Assembly (NCBI GenBank): GCA_036518955.1
Contig: DATDMG010000397.1
Coordinates: 1-31,728, forward strand
DNA: 31,728 bases
Direction of reading: 5' to 3'
Origin: DATDMG01 sp036518955
Lineage (GTDB): Bacteria > Actinomycetota > Actinomycetes > Actinomycetales > Kineosporiaceae
Shown piece after piece: positions 1 to 7,991 of the stretch. Every line of letters starts with the position of its first letter. Position 1 is the stretch's first letter. A program made the position numbers and the translations under genes. The notes beneath the pieces are model-generated. The model was not told the origin of the DNA and did not search any database. It saw only the letters and a list, made by a program, of their open reading frames with translations.

Positions 1-879
1 GGGCACCGAGCGGGCGTAGGCGCTGGCCCGGGCCAGCGCGTCCGCGGAACCGGTGGACGACGCGTCGGCCCGGACCCCGCCGAGAAGGTGCAGCAGTACC
101 TGCTCGGCCGTGGGCCGATGAGCCGGGTTCTTGGCCAGGCAGCGGGCCAGCACGGCCCCCAGGGGCTGCGGAACGCCGGACAGGTCGGGGTCGACGGTCA
201 GGACCTGGTGCAGCTGCGCGACCGGGGTGGCGCCGTGGAACGGGCTGTAGCCGGTCGCGGCGAAGGCCATCGTGCTGGCCCAGGCGAACATGTCGGCGGC
301 GGGGCCCACCGCCGAGGCGTTGATCTGTTCGGGCGCGGTGAACGCGGGCGTACCCAGCAGGGGGGCGGTCGCGGTGGCGTCCCCCACCAGATCGTGCGCG
401 ATCCCGAAGTCGATCACGCGAGCGCCGTCCGGGCCGAGGATGACGTTGCCGGGCTTGAAGTCACGATGCACGATCCGGGCCTGGTGGATCGCGGCCAGGG
501 CCGTCGCGGTACCGATCGCGAGTCGATCGAGCGCGGACCCCGAGAGCGGACCGCGGGTCCGGACGTGTTCGGCCAGGGTGGGGCCCTCGACGTACTCGCT
601 GACGATGAACGGTTGCTCCCCCTCCAGCCGCGCCTCGATCACCTGTGCCGTGCAGAACCTGGCCACCGTCCGGGCTGCGTTCACCTCCCTGGCCAGCCGG
701 GAGCGCGCCGCCGGGTCGGCGAGTCCCTCCATCCGCAGCAGCTTCACCACGACCCGGGCACCCGACGGAGCCGTGGCCAGGTACACCACGCCCTGGCCGC
801 CCTCGCCGAGCCGACCGATCAACCGGTACTCGCCCATCCAGCTCGGGTCTGCCGAACCCAGTGCCATCTGCTCGGGCAC
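1..879 (-). CDS. Serine/threonine protein kinase, N-terminal part (gene runs off the left edge)
   Basis: Hanks-type protein kinase that would phosphorylate Ser/Thr of unknown targets. Counting from the GTG at 879, the visible 293 residues contain the Gly-rich loop GEGGQG (25-30), the ATP-binding Lys in VVVKLL (46), a helix-C Glu near 65, the catalytic HRD (138-140) followed by FKPGN, the DFG motif (157-159) and APE in the activation segment. The kinase core looks complete and catalytically intact. The C-terminus, where a membrane or sensor domain would lie, is outside the window. The GTG start is preceded by GGGGAGAGG at good spacing; an ATG at 867 is the alternative. It diverges from the sulfatase-like gene at 1145. 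Confidence 0.93.
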   Translation of the reverse strand, partial: MPEQMALGSADPSWMGEYRLIGRLGEGGQGVVYLATAPSGARVVVKLLRMEGLADPAARSRLAREVNAARTVARFCTAQVIEARLEGEQPFIVSEYVEGPTLAEHVRTRGPLSGSALDRLAIGTATALAAIHQARIVHRDFKPGNVILGPDGARVIDFGIAHDLVGDATATAPLLGTPAFTAPEQINASAVGPAADMFAWASTMAFAATGYSPFHGATPVAQLHQVLTVDPDLSGVPQPLGAVLARCLAKNPAHRPTAEQVLLHLLGGVRADASSTGSADALARASAYARSVP

Positions 880-920
880 GCGTCGTCCTCTCCCCGGCGT
901 ACGGTCCCTGGTACCACCGA

Positions 921-950
921 TAACTACGGATCGGGACGGCAAAAGGTCAC
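921..950 (-). promoter_or_regulatory. Candidate promoter of the protein kinase gene
   Basis: On the minus strand GTGACC (950-945) and TAGTTA (926-921) are separated by 18 bp. This resembles an actinobacterial housekeeping -35/-10 pair about 40 bp before the kinase start. It is a pattern match only. Confidence 0.35.
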
Positions 951-1094
951 GGTGGGCCACCGATCATGCGAGCGCAACGCGTGCCACCGCCGCCATCCGG
1001 TGACCCGTGGGCCGTCTACTGTCGGAGGGGTGGCAGGACGGATCCGATGGTCGGGCGGAGATCTCTTCGCCCACCGGGCGCCGCGGCCCCTCAG

Positions 1095-1121
1095 GACACC
1101 ATGGACGGTGACCATGGTGTC
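1095..1121. promoter_or_regulatory. Perfect 10-bp inverted repeat, candidate operator or mRNA hairpin
   Basis: The arms GACACCATGG (1095-1104) and CCATGGTGTC (1112-1121) are exact reverse complements around the 7-nt spacer ACGGTGA. The repeat ends 23 bp before the GTG start of the membrane sulfatase-like gene and just before its ribosome binding site GGAAGGAC. The position suits a repressor operator or a hairpin in the 5' leader. A -10-like TACTGT at 1017-1022 would put the repeat inside the transcript. Confidence 0.6.
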
Positions 1122-1144
1122 TCCCGATCCGGAAGGACACTGAC

Positions 1145-2881
1145 GTGCCGCTCTCGACCCAGGCAACGGGCACGGCGACCGACCGGCCAGGGCTGGCCGA
1201 CGCGCACGGCGCGGACGGCGCGGGGGCCGGCGCGGACGGCGCGGGGGCCGGGGCCGAGCCACCGGGCCGTCCCCGGGCCCGGGCGGTGATCAGGGGCTGC
1301 GCCGATCTGGGCTCGGGCCTGCTCCTGCTCGCGGGCCTGCTGGCACCCCACGAACTCGCCGACCTCACCCCGGCGACGTTCCTGCGGATCCCCCTGGAGG
1401 GGCTCCTCGGCCTGGCCTTCCTGATCGCCCTTCCGCGCCGGACCGCGCGGGTGTTCGGCGCCCTGGCCGGGGTGCTGCTCGGCCTGATCATGCTTGGGGA
1501 CGCCCTCGACATGGGCTTCTACGCCGTCCTCCGGCGTCCCTTCGACCCGGTGCTGGACTGGCCGCTCGCCAGGGACGCGTTCGGATTCCTGACCTCGTCG
1601 ACCGGTACGACCGCGGCGATCGCGAGCGCGGTCGGAGCCACGGCGCTGGCCCTCGCCGTCCTGGCGGGGACGATCGGGTCCGTGATGCGGATCCGGCGCC
1701 TGGCGCTCGGGCACCGCACCGGGGCGACCACCGCCATCGCCGTCCTGGCCGGCCTCTGGCTCGCCGGGTCGGTGATGGACCTGCAGACCGCGCCGGGGAC
1801 GCCGTTCGCGGCCACCACCGCGGCCGAATCGCTGGGGAGCCGCGTCCAACAGCTCGCCGGCGACCTCGCCGACCGACGCGCCTTCGCCGCCGAGGCGAGG
1901 GTCGACGCCTTCGGAAGCGTTCCGGGTCATCGACTGCTGACCGGGTTGCGCGGCAAGGACGTCATGGTCGCCTTCGTGGAGAGCTACGGGCGCAGCGCCG
2001 TCCAGGACCCCTCGATGGCCCCCGGAGTGGACGCCGTGCTCGACGACGGGACGCGCAGGCTGCGGGCGGCCGGGTTCGCCGCCCGCAGCGGGTTCCTGAC
2101 CTCCCCCACATTCGGGGGTGGCAGCTGGCTGGCCCACTCCACGCTGCTGTCCGGGCTGTGGATCGACAACCAGCAGCGGTACCGCACCCTGGTGGCCAGC
2201 GACCGGCTCACGCTCAACGGTGCCTTTCACCGCGCGGGCTGGCAGACGATCGGCGTGATGCCCGGCGTCACCGAAGCCTGGCCCGAGGGCTCCTTCTACG
2301 GGTTCGACCGGATGTACGACGCGCACGCCATGGGCTACCACGGCCCGCACTTCAGTTGGGCACCGATGCCGGACCAGTACGCCCTGGCCGCCCATCAGCG
2401 CACCGAACTCGCGCTGCCTCGGCACGCCCCGGTGATGACCGAGATCCCGCTGGTGTCCAGCCACGCGCCCTGGGCCCCGATCCCGTCCCTGGTCGGCTGG
2501 CAGGACGTCGGCGACGGCTCGATCTTCGATCCGATGCCGGCCGCCGGGGATCGCCCGGACGACGTGTGGCGCGACCCGGCGCACATCCGGACGGCGTACC
2601 GCGAGTCGATCCAGTACACGCTCAACACACTGATCTCCTACCTGCTGACCTACGGCAACGACCGCACCGTCCTGGTCTTCCTCGGCGACCACCAGCCGGC
2701 CACAGTGGTGACCGGGCCGAACGCCAGCCACGACGTCCCCGTCACGATCGTCGCCCGCGACCCCGCGGTCCTCGACCGGGTCGCCGGCTGGCACTGGCAG
2801 GACGGGCTGCGACCGGGCCCGGACGCGCCGGTGTGGCGGATGGACGAGTTCCGCGACCGATTCCTGACGGCGTTTTCCTGA
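1145..2881 (+). CDS. Membrane sulfatase / LTA-synthase-like phosphotransferase or hydrolase
   Basis: 578-residue integral membrane enzyme of the alkaline phosphatase superfamily. A Gly/Ala-rich cytoplasmic N-terminus (1-45) carries a duplicated GADGAGA element. About five hydrophobic helices follow (roughly 53-70, 83-98, 103-123, 158-178, 191-210), then a large catalytic domain that is probably extracytoplasmic. Candidate metal and catalytic residues are Glu in AFVESYG, the Ser in FGGGSW, His in SSHAPW and Asp-His in FLGDHQP, matching the layout of lipoteichoic-acid synthase-type phosphoglycerol transferases and sulfatases. The substrate cannot be read from sequence; a cell-envelope polymer or lipid head group is likely. 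The GTG start has GGAAGGAC upstream. The stop lies inside a 14-bp tandem duplication. Confidence 0.85.
   Translation: MPLSTQATGTATDRPGLADAHGADGAGAGADGAGAGAEPPGRPRARAVIRGCADLGSGLLLLAGLLAPHELADLTPATFLRIPLEGLLGLAFLIALPRRTARVFGALAGVLLGLIMLGDALDMGFYAVLRRPFDPVLDWPLARDAFGFLTSSTGTTAAIASAVGATALALAVLAGTIGSVMRIRRLALGHRTGATTAIAVLAGLWLAGSVMDLQTAPGTPFAATTAAESLGSRVQQLAGDLADRRAFAAEARVDAFGSVPGHRLLTGLRGKDVMVAFVESYGRSAVQDPSMAPGVDAVLDDGTRRLRAAGFAARSGFLTSPTFGGGSWLAHSTLLSGLWIDNQQRYRTLVASDRLTLNGAFHRAGWQTIGVMPGVTEAWPEGSFYGFDRMYDAHAMGYHGPHFSWAPMPDQYALAAHQRTELALPRHAPVMTEIPLVSSHAPWAPIPSLVGWQDVGDGSIFDPMPAAGDRPDDVWRDPAHIRTAYRESIQYTLNTLISYLLTYGNDRTVLVFLGDHQPATVVTGPNASHDVPVTIVARDPAVLDRVAGWHWQDGLRPGPDAPVWRMDEFRDRFLTAFS
1211..1252 (+). 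repeat. 21-bp tandem duplication in the sulfatase-like gene
   Basis: Two adjacent 21-bp copies (1211-1231 and 1232-1252, differing only in the last base) keep the reading frame. They encode the repeated heptad ADGAGAG in the disordered N-terminus. Confidence 0.85.
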
Positions 2882-2888
2882 CGGCGTT
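2861..2888 (+). repeat. 14-bp tandem duplication across the stop codon
   Basis: TTCCTGACGGCGTT occurs twice head to tail (2861-2874 and 2875-2888). The second copy supplies the TGA stop (2879-2881). Without the duplication the frame would read to a TAG at 2893-2895, and both versions end in the same residues FLTAFS. Confidence 0.9.
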
Positions 2889-2892
2889 CTCC

Positions 2893-2898
2893 TAGGCT
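2893..2898 (+). promoter_or_regulatory. Candidate -10 element before the yciO-type gene
   Basis: TAGGCT lies 9 nt before the ATG at 2907, within the usual TANNNT spacing for a start point at or just before the start codon. GAGGG also sits between them, so a weak Shine-Dalgarno is an alternative or addition. The same TAGGCTCG octamer precedes the lactone oxidase gene at 25525. Confidence 0.45.
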
Positions 2899-2906
2899 CG
2901 AGGGTC

Positions 2907-3527
2907 ATGGCGAAGTACTTCGACGTGCACCCGGACAACCCACAGCCCCGGACGATCGCGCAGATCGTCCACCTCCTGCGGGACGGCGGGCTCATCGCCT
3001 ACCCCACCGACTCCTGCTACGCGTTCGGTTGCCAGCTCGGCAACCGCGAGGGTCTGGACCGGATCCGGCTCATCCGTCATCTCGGGGACAAGCACCACTT
3101 CACCCTGGTGTGCCGGGACTTCGCCCAGCTCGGCCAGTTCGTCCAGGTCAACAACGCGGTCTTCCGGCTGGTGAAGGCATCGACGCCAGGCAGCTACACC
3201 TTCATCCTGCCGGCCACCAAGGAGGTACCCCGGAGGCTGCTGCACCCGCGGAAGCACACCGTCGGCGTCCGCATCCCCCGGCACACGGCAACCCAGGCGA
3301 TCCTCACCGAGCTCGGCGAACCACTGCTGTCCAGCACCTTGCTCCTGCCCGGGCACGAGGAGCCCATGACCCAGGGATGGGAGATCAAGGAGGAACTCGA
3401 TCACCTCGTCGAGGGCATCGTCGACTCCGGGGACTGCGGGGTGGAGCCGACGACGGTGGTGGACCTCTCCGGCGACGAGCCGGAGATCCTCCGCCGCGGG
3501 GCCGGAGACCCGTCGCGGTTCGAGTGA
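2907..3527 (+). CDS. yciO: YciO-type Sua5/YrdC domain protein
   Basis: 206 residues, the same length as E. coli YciO. The alignable blocks are clear: GLIAYPTDSCYAFGC, IRHLGDKHHFTLVCRD, TPGSYTFILPATKEVPRRLL, TVGVRIPRH, GEPLLSSTLLLPG and PTTVVDL. The fold is that of the Sua5/YrdC L-threonylcarbamoyladenylate synthases, which make the activated intermediate for tRNA t6A37. YciO paralogues are distinct from TsaC, and their exact activity in vivo is less settled, so a t6A role here is inference. It lies 25 bp after the sulfatase-like gene with its own candidate promoter. Confidence 0.92.
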   Translation: MAKYFDVHPDNPQPRTIAQIVHLLRDGGLIAYPTDSCYAFGCQLGNREGLDRIRLIRHLGDKHHFTLVCRDFAQLGQFVQVNNAVFRLVKASTPGSYTFILPATKEVPRRLLHPRKHTVGVRIPRHTATQAILTELGEPLLSSTLLLPGHEEPMTQGWEIKEELDHLVEGIVDSGDCGVEPTTVVDLSGDEPEILRRGAGDPSRFE

Positions 3528-3664
3528 CGCCGGCCCCGCCACCCACCGCCCGTAGCGGCGCTCCTGCCGCCGGACGCCCGCCTGATCCTTCCGGTACCGG
3601 TGGGGCGCGTTCCGTGGAGGCACGCCCACCACCGCGCCCGAGCACGTGGCCCGGCATCTCACCT

Positions 3665-3694
3665 GTGATCACTCACCGGTAGTCGTGATCATGC
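3665..3694. repeat. Paired TGATCA-centred palindromic elements
   Basis: GTGATCAC (3665-3672, a perfect palindrome) and GTGATCATGC (3685-3694) lie in the convergent gap between the yciO-type gene and the ATPase/TPR-like gene. The TGA stop of the minus-strand gene (3691-3689) is part of the second element. Related elements occur at 19937-20022 and near 29735. Confidence 0.5.
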
Positions 3695-4969
3695 GGGTGG
3701 CGTCGCCGGCGGATGGTCAGGGGCCTGCGTCAGGTGATGACTGTCGATGTCATCCGCGAGCTCGGCGCGTGCCTCGGCGCGCAGCCGAGCGAGCTCCGCC
3801 AACGCCCGGGCGTGGCCGGCGGCGGCAAGCGTGAACAGCACAGCGGTGTTGCCCTCCGCGACGGCCTGATCGATGTACTCCTCGACGTCCTCCGCGGCGA
3901 CGTCCTCGGCGTCACCACCCTGCCGGAGTCGGCCCAACCGAGCCAGTGCCTCCAGGTCGCCGCCCATCGCGGCGCTCTCGTACCACCGCTCGGCGCCGGG
4001 CAGGTCGCCGGCCCGCTCGCGCAACAGGGCGCGCCGGCGCACGACCCCCGGCGGTTCCGGCGACGGCAGGGGCAGCGGGACGGCCCGCGGGGTCGAGGCC
4101 GGCGGGGTCGAGGCCGGCGGGGTCGAGGCCGGCGACCGCGCGGTCGGACCGGGGCCGAGGTCGGGTTCCCTGCCGGCGTCCGGCGCGCCTGACCCCGCGG
4201 GTGCGCCTTCCTCGACCGGCGCGTCCCCGGCGACCGGCGCGTCCCCGGCCGAGGGTGGACTCGCCCCGACGGGAGGTGCGCTGTCCGTGCCGGGCGCCTC
4301 CGGCGCGAGGGGCCCGGCCGAGGACGGCTTCTCCCCGGGCACGACCGTCGGGCCCGTCAGGGGTGTCGGCCCGTCCTGCGCGGCTCGACCCCGCCCACCG
4401 GCGGCCGCCGCCGCAGCCACAGCTGCCTGTTCCGTCCGAGGCGCCACCGTCCGAGGCGCCACCGTCCGAGGCTGGACGCCGGTCACCGCCAGCACGGTGG
4501 CGCCGCGCAGCAGCGCCTGCGCCTGCGCGTCCCGAGCGCCCCCGGAGGCTGCGGGGCGGCTGAGCCGTTGCCAGTCCGCGTGGCGCGGCGGCAGCCCGGC
4601 CAGGACCACGAGGGGCCGCAGTCGCTCTTCGACCAGGGCGCCGCGCAGCATGGATACGGCCACGGCGGCCAGGTCCTGGTCCTCGCCGAGCACGAAGCGC
4701 GCCAGGTCGTCGAGGTGGATCAGCACGCCTGGGACCACGGGGGGCTCGCCGGCCGCGCGCAGGCCGTCGATCAGCTCCCCTGGCCCGGGCGGCGTCCACA
4801 GTTCCCGCTTCGGTCCGGCGCACCGGTCCCTCACCCCGGCGACGAGGCAACGGGTGTCCACCGGGTCGCCGATGAGGACGATCAGGCGGCTCGTCCCGTC
4901 GAGCGCGGCGCGGACGACGGCCAGCAGACGATCCATCACCGGCCCGTCGTCACCGGCCCTCACGGGCAC
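3689..4969 (-). CDS. ATPase-like / TPR-like repeat protein with repetitive Pro-rich linker, function unknown
   Basis: 426 residues. The N-terminal ~170 residues resemble an ATPase fold: SRLIVLIGDPVD sits where a P-loop would be but has no GK[ST], and GVLIHLDDLARF looks like a Walker B strand. It is therefore probably a non-hydrolysing relative of the STAND/AAA-like N-terminal domains found in actinobacterial TPR proteins. A Pro/Ala-rich disordered linker (~170-305) has in-frame repeats (VAPRT, AGDAPV, ASTPP). The C-terminus (~310-410) contains two to three Sel1/TPR-like helical hairpins (ERAGDLPGAERWYESAA, EALARLGRL). The GTG start at 4969 has GGGAGG upstream; an ATG at 4936 is possible. A scaffold or signalling role is only inference. 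Confidence 0.7.
   Translation of the reverse strand: MPVRAGDDGPVMDRLLAVVRAALDGTSRLIVLIGDPVDTRCLVAGVRDRCAGPKRELWTPPGPGELIDGLRAAGEPPVVPGVLIHLDDLARFVLGEDQDLAAVAVSMLRGALVEERLRPLVVLAGLPPRHADWQRLSRPAASGGARDAQAQALLRGATVLAVTGVQPRTVAPRTVAPRTEQAAVAAAAAAGGRGRAAQDGPTPLTGPTVVPGEKPSSAGPLAPEAPGTDSAPPVGASPPSAGDAPVAGDAPVEEGAPAGSGAPDAGREPDLGPGPTARSPASTPPASTPPASTPRAVPLPLPSPEPPGVVRRRALLRERAGDLPGAERWYESAAMGGDLEALARLGRLRQGGDAEDVAAEDVEEYIDQAVAEGNTAVLFTLAAAGHARALAELARLRAEARAELADDIDSHHLTQAPDHPPATPPA
4087..4131 (-). repeat. Three perfect 15-bp tandem repeats in the linker coding region
   Basis: Three identical adjacent 15-bp units (4087-4101, 4102-4116, 4117-4131) encode the pentapeptide ASTPP in tandem. The frame is kept. 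Such units are prone to copy-number change. Confidence 0.9.
4213..4248 (-). repeat. 18-bp tandem duplication (AGDAPV)
   Basis: Two identical 18-bp copies (4213-4230 and 4231-4248) encode a repeated hexapeptide in the linker of the ATPase/TPR-like protein. Confidence 0.88.
4433..4471 (-). repeat. 15-bp tandem repeat, 2.6 copies (VAPRT)
   Basis: Units at 4433-4447 and 4448-4462, followed by a 9-bp partial copy, encode repeated VAPRT in the same linker. Confidence 0.88.
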
Positions 4970-5061
4970 CGCACACCTCCCGTCTCCTCGCGACAGGCGG
5001 AGCCTACGGGAGATCGGACAGACCAGGACCAGCTCCCCGGCCTCCGTCGCGCGGACCCGGG

Positions 5062-5090
5062 TTCACCCTGCACCGGTGCACTGCTAGTCT
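5062..5090 (+). promoter_or_regulatory. Candidate promoter of the FAD-dependent oxidoreductase gene
   Basis: TTCACC (5062-5067) and TAGTCT (5085-5090) are 17 bp apart. A start point near 5097 would leave a leader of about 50 nt that contains the GGAG ribosome binding site of the TTG at 5148. Confidence 0.45.
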
Positions 5091-5147
5091 CCAGCAAGAT
5101 TGCGACGGCGCAACCGTGCCTTCTCGGCCTTTTCGACGGAGCGACGA

Positions 5148-6608
5148 TTGCCCTTCTCCCGGACCGCCCGACCCGCCGCGAGGTCGGCGCTGCGCGACGC
5201 GACACCCGTCCCACTCTGGCTCGACGCCCCGGATCGGCCCGCTCCCGCGCCCCCGCTGGAGGGCTCCCTCGAGGCGGACCTCGCCGTCGTCGGCGCAGGC
5301 TTCACCGGCCTCTGGGCCGCTCTGCTCGCCGCCGAGGCGCAGCCCGGCCGCGAGATCGTGGTCCTGGAGGCGGGGCGGGTCGGTCACGCGGCGAGCGGCC
5401 GCAACGGCGGCTTCTGCTCGGCGTCGCTCACCCACGGGATCGGCAACGGTGCCGAACGGTTCAGCACCGAGCTGCCCCGTCTGCTCGACCTCGGCCGGGA
5501 CAACCTGCACGGGATCGCCGCCGACCTGGCCCGGCACGACGTCGAGTGCGACTTCCGGATGGTCGGCGACCTGGTCGTCGCGACCGACCCGCACCACGTG
5601 GACGAACTGCAGGCCCTGCGCCGGCTCGCCGAGCGACACGGCCAGCAGGTGACCTGGCTCGACCAGGACGCCGTCCGAGCCGAGATCGCCTCGCCGCGTT
5701 ACCTGTCAGGGCTGCAGACGGACGGCGAGACCGCCCTGGTCGACCCGGCCAGGCTGGCGTGGGGGCTGGCCTCCGCCTGCCGGCGCCTGGGCGTCCGCAT
5801 TCTCGAGGGGTCCCAGGTCACCAGGATCGAGCCGGTACGGCTCCACCCCGCCGGACAGGCTGGCAGGCGGCACCGCGGGCGCGGCGCCGTCCGGCTCACC
5901 ACCGCGGCAGGAGTCGTGACCGCCCGGAACGTCGTCCTCGCCACCAACGCCTTCCCGCCGCTCCTGCGGCGGTTGCGGCATTATCTGGTACCCGTCTACG
6001 ACTACGTGCTGGCGACTGAGCCGCTGCCCGCCGCCGTCCTGCGCAGTATCGGCTGGCGACATCGCCAGGGAGTCTCCGATGCCGGCAACCAGTTCCACTA
6101 CTACCGGCTCACCAGAGACGACCGGGTCGTGTTCGGCGGGTATGACGCGGTGTACTACCCGGGCAATGGGTTCGGCACCGGCTTCGAACAGCGCCAGGTC
6201 ACCTTCGAACTGCTGGCGGAGCATCTCCTCGAGACGTTCCCCCAGCTGGAGGGAACGCGGATCACCCATCGTTGGGGCGGCGCGATCGACACCTGCACGC
6301 GGTTCAGCCCGTTCTGGGGCACCGCGATGGGAGGCCAGCTCGCCTACGTGGCGGGCTACACCGGCCTCGGGGTGGGAGCGTCACGATTCGGCGCGCGGGT
6401 CGCACTCGATCTGCTCAGCGGCGAGCCGAGCGAACTGACCCGGTTGGACATGGTCCGCAGCAAGCCTCTCCCCTTCCCGCCGGAACCGCTGCGCAGCGTG
6501 GGGATCGGGTTGACCCGCTGGTCGCTGGGCCGCGCCGACCTCCGCGCCGGCCGTCGCAACGTCTGGCTTCGGACGCTCGACCGCGCCGGCCTCGGCTTCG
6601 ACTCCTGA
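5148..6608 (+). CDS. FAD-dependent oxidoreductase of the DAO family (amine/amino-acid oxidase type)
   Basis: 486-residue flavoenzyme related to glycine/D-amino-acid oxidases and gamma-glutamylputrescine oxidases; it would oxidise an amine or amino acid with FAD. The dinucleotide-binding motif VVGAGFTGL (about 47-55) is followed by the E-x-G stretch VVLEAGRVG and ASGRNGGFC. The C-terminal THRWGGAID and GYTGLGVGASRFGARVALDLL close the FAD domain, as in the PuuB/OrdL group. I chose the TTG at 5148 because GGAG lies 6 nt upstream; the frame is open back to a TTG at 5100 without a ribosome binding site. No putrescine genes are adjacent, so the substrate is unknown. It is convergent with the hydrolase at 6677, with a 68-bp gap. 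Confidence 0.85.
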   Translation: MPFSRTARPAARSALRDATPVPLWLDAPDRPAPAPPLEGSLEADLAVVGAGFTGLWAALLAAEAQPGREIVVLEAGRVGHAASGRNGGFCSASLTHGIGNGAERFSTELPRLLDLGRDNLHGIAADLARHDVECDFRMVGDLVVATDPHHVDELQALRRLAERHGQQVTWLDQDAVRAEIASPRYLSGLQTDGETALVDPARLAWGLASACRRLGVRILEGSQVTRIEPVRLHPAGQAGRRHRGRGAVRLTTAAGVVTARNVVLATNAFPPLLRRLRHYLVPVYDYVLATEPLPAAVLRSIGWRHRQGVSDAGNQFHYYRLTRDDRVVFGGYDAVYYPGNGFGTGFEQRQVTFELLAEHLLETFPQLEGTRITHRWGGAIDTCTRFSPFWGTAMGGQLAYVAGYTGLGVGASRFGARVALDLLSGEPSELTRLDMVRSKPLPFPPEPLRSVGIGLTRWSLGRADLRAGRRNVWLRTLDRAGLGFDS

Positions 6609-6676
6609 CGGTGCCGGTTGCCGCCTCGGCCAGGCCGGCCGGTCCGGGCGGTGGCGGGGCTCGGGAGCGCGACGGG

Positions 6677-7645
6677 TCAGCTCACCGCGCTCCGCTGCGC
6701 GCCCCGCGGCCCGGACAGGTAGTCCTCGGCCAGCGTCTGGACGGCGGACGCGACGGTGTCGGGCGCCTGCACCGGGGTCATGTGTCCGACCCCCGGGACC
6801 TCGATCACGCCCAGACCACGCGGCAGCGCCTCGGCGAGCCGGCGCGCGTGCCATGCGGGAGTGAGCCGGTCCGCCGTCCCGACCAGGACCATCGCGGGAA
6901 CGGTGAGCCGGGGAACGTCCGGCGAGAGGTCCAGGTCGCGCAGCAACCGGGCGCAGCTGTGATGGGTGACCGGTGGGCAGGACCTGATGATGTCCGTGCA
7001 GAACATCGCCTGTGCGGCGGTCGCCGACGGAGACAGGGTGATGTGCCGGACGGCGGTGCGCGCGAGCGCCGGGGGGAGGCTGCGCAGCAGCCGGGCGTCC
7101 GCCAGACCGCCCCGCGTCAGGAACTGGACGACGCGCAGCACGTGATCGGGCACCAGCCCGGAGAGCTGGCCGGGCAGGTTCACCAGGTCGAGCCGGCCGA
7201 CGAGCTCGTCGACGCCGGTGCTGGCGAGCAGGACCGCCGCGACCGATCGCCGCAACACCGTGGGGTAGCGCCCGGCCATCGCGACGAGAGACATCGCCCC
7301 CATGCTGTGACCCACGACCACCGCGCGCCGGGCCCGCGTCGTCGCCCGGAGCACCGCGGCCAAGTCGGCGGCGAGAGCGTCCGGCGTGATCCCGGCCGGG
7401 CCCGGCGGCTCGCTGAGCCCATGGCCGCGCTGGTCGTAGCACACCACCCGCAACTCCGCCCGCAGCCGGTGGACGACGGGAGCCCAGAGGTCCGACCGGC
7501 ACGTCCAGCCATGCGCGAGCAGCACCTGCGGGGCCCGCTCGGGCCCATGCATCTGCACCGCGATCCTGGTACCGTCGGCCGAAACGACCTCCAACCGCCG
7601 CCGCGGCGGCGGCGGCGTCAGCTCCTCGGGCAACCGTGGCGCCAT
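6677..7645 (-). CDS. Alpha/beta hydrolase
   Basis: 322-residue alpha/beta-hydrolase fold enzyme. The oxyanion-hole strand LLAHGWTCRSDLW, the nucleophile elbow VVGHSMGAMS (Ser), the acid in VGTADRLTP (Asp) and the final His in VPGVGHMTPV form a complete catalytic triad. YDQRGHGLSEPP is typical of the peroxidase/esterase/lipase-like branch; the substrate is unknown. The ATG at 7645 follows GGAGGGG closely. The frame continues to a GTG at 7765, but that stretch is poorly conserved in character and its upstream sequence is weaker. No signal peptide is seen, so it is probably cytoplasmic. Confidence 0.85.
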   Translation of the reverse strand: MAPRLPEELTPPPPRRRLEVVSADGTRIAVQMHGPERAPQVLLAHGWTCRSDLWAPVVHRLRAELRVVCYDQRGHGLSEPPGPAGITPDALAADLAAVLRATTRARRAVVVGHSMGAMSLVAMAGRYPTVLRRSVAAVLLASTGVDELVGRLDLVNLPGQLSGLVPDHVLRVVQFLTRGGLADARLLRSLPPALARTAVRHITLSPSATAAQAMFCTDIIRSCPPVTHHSCARLLRDLDLSPDVPRLTVPAMVLVGTADRLTPAWHARRLAEALPRGLGVIEVPGVGHMTPVQAPDTVASAVQTLAEDYLSGPRGAQRSAVS

Positions 7646-7763
7646 CACCCCTCCGTCCCAGGACCACCGGGGCAGCGGCGCAGGTGGAGCGGATGCAGCC
7701 GGCCATAGTCCCGGCCCGCGATGACACAGGCCTGATCCAGAATACGTCTCGACCGCCGTTGTC

Positions 7764-7769
7764 ACAATA
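7764..7769 (-). promoter_or_regulatory. Candidate -10 element in the 346-bp divergent gap before the hydrolase
   Basis: TATTGT on the minus strand (7769-7764) sits in a locally AT-richer patch and would give a leader of about 110 nt before the ATG at 7645. No convincing -35 is visible. Apart from this and the AGGAGAGG ribosome binding site of the gene at 7992, I see nothing in 7646-7991. Confidence 0.25.
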
Positions 7770-7991
7770 TCCGCCCGAACAAACGACGTGCCTCCGCCGT
7801 CATCGCGGGCCGGCCGCGCCGCTCCGCGATCTCGCTGTCGGGTCGGAAGGTGGTCACCTCGACTGGCGTCCTGGTCAAGTTCCCCCAGACTGGATCAGGG
7901 CGCGTGGCGAGCGAGCTCCCCACACGCCAGCGCCCGGGCGCGCCGGCCACGACCTCGTCCCGGGCGGCCGAAGCGCAGAGGAGAGGAACCG

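Noticed and set aside
1091..2995. 634-codon minus-strand frame opposite the sulfatase-like gene
   Set aside because: It is antisense to a gene with clear family motifs and has the Gly/Arg/Pro-rich composition of a high-GC shadow frame.
3664..3678. TGTGATCACTCACC as a Crp site
   Set aside because: The half-sites are 4 bp apart instead of 6, and it lies in a convergent gap rather than before a gene.
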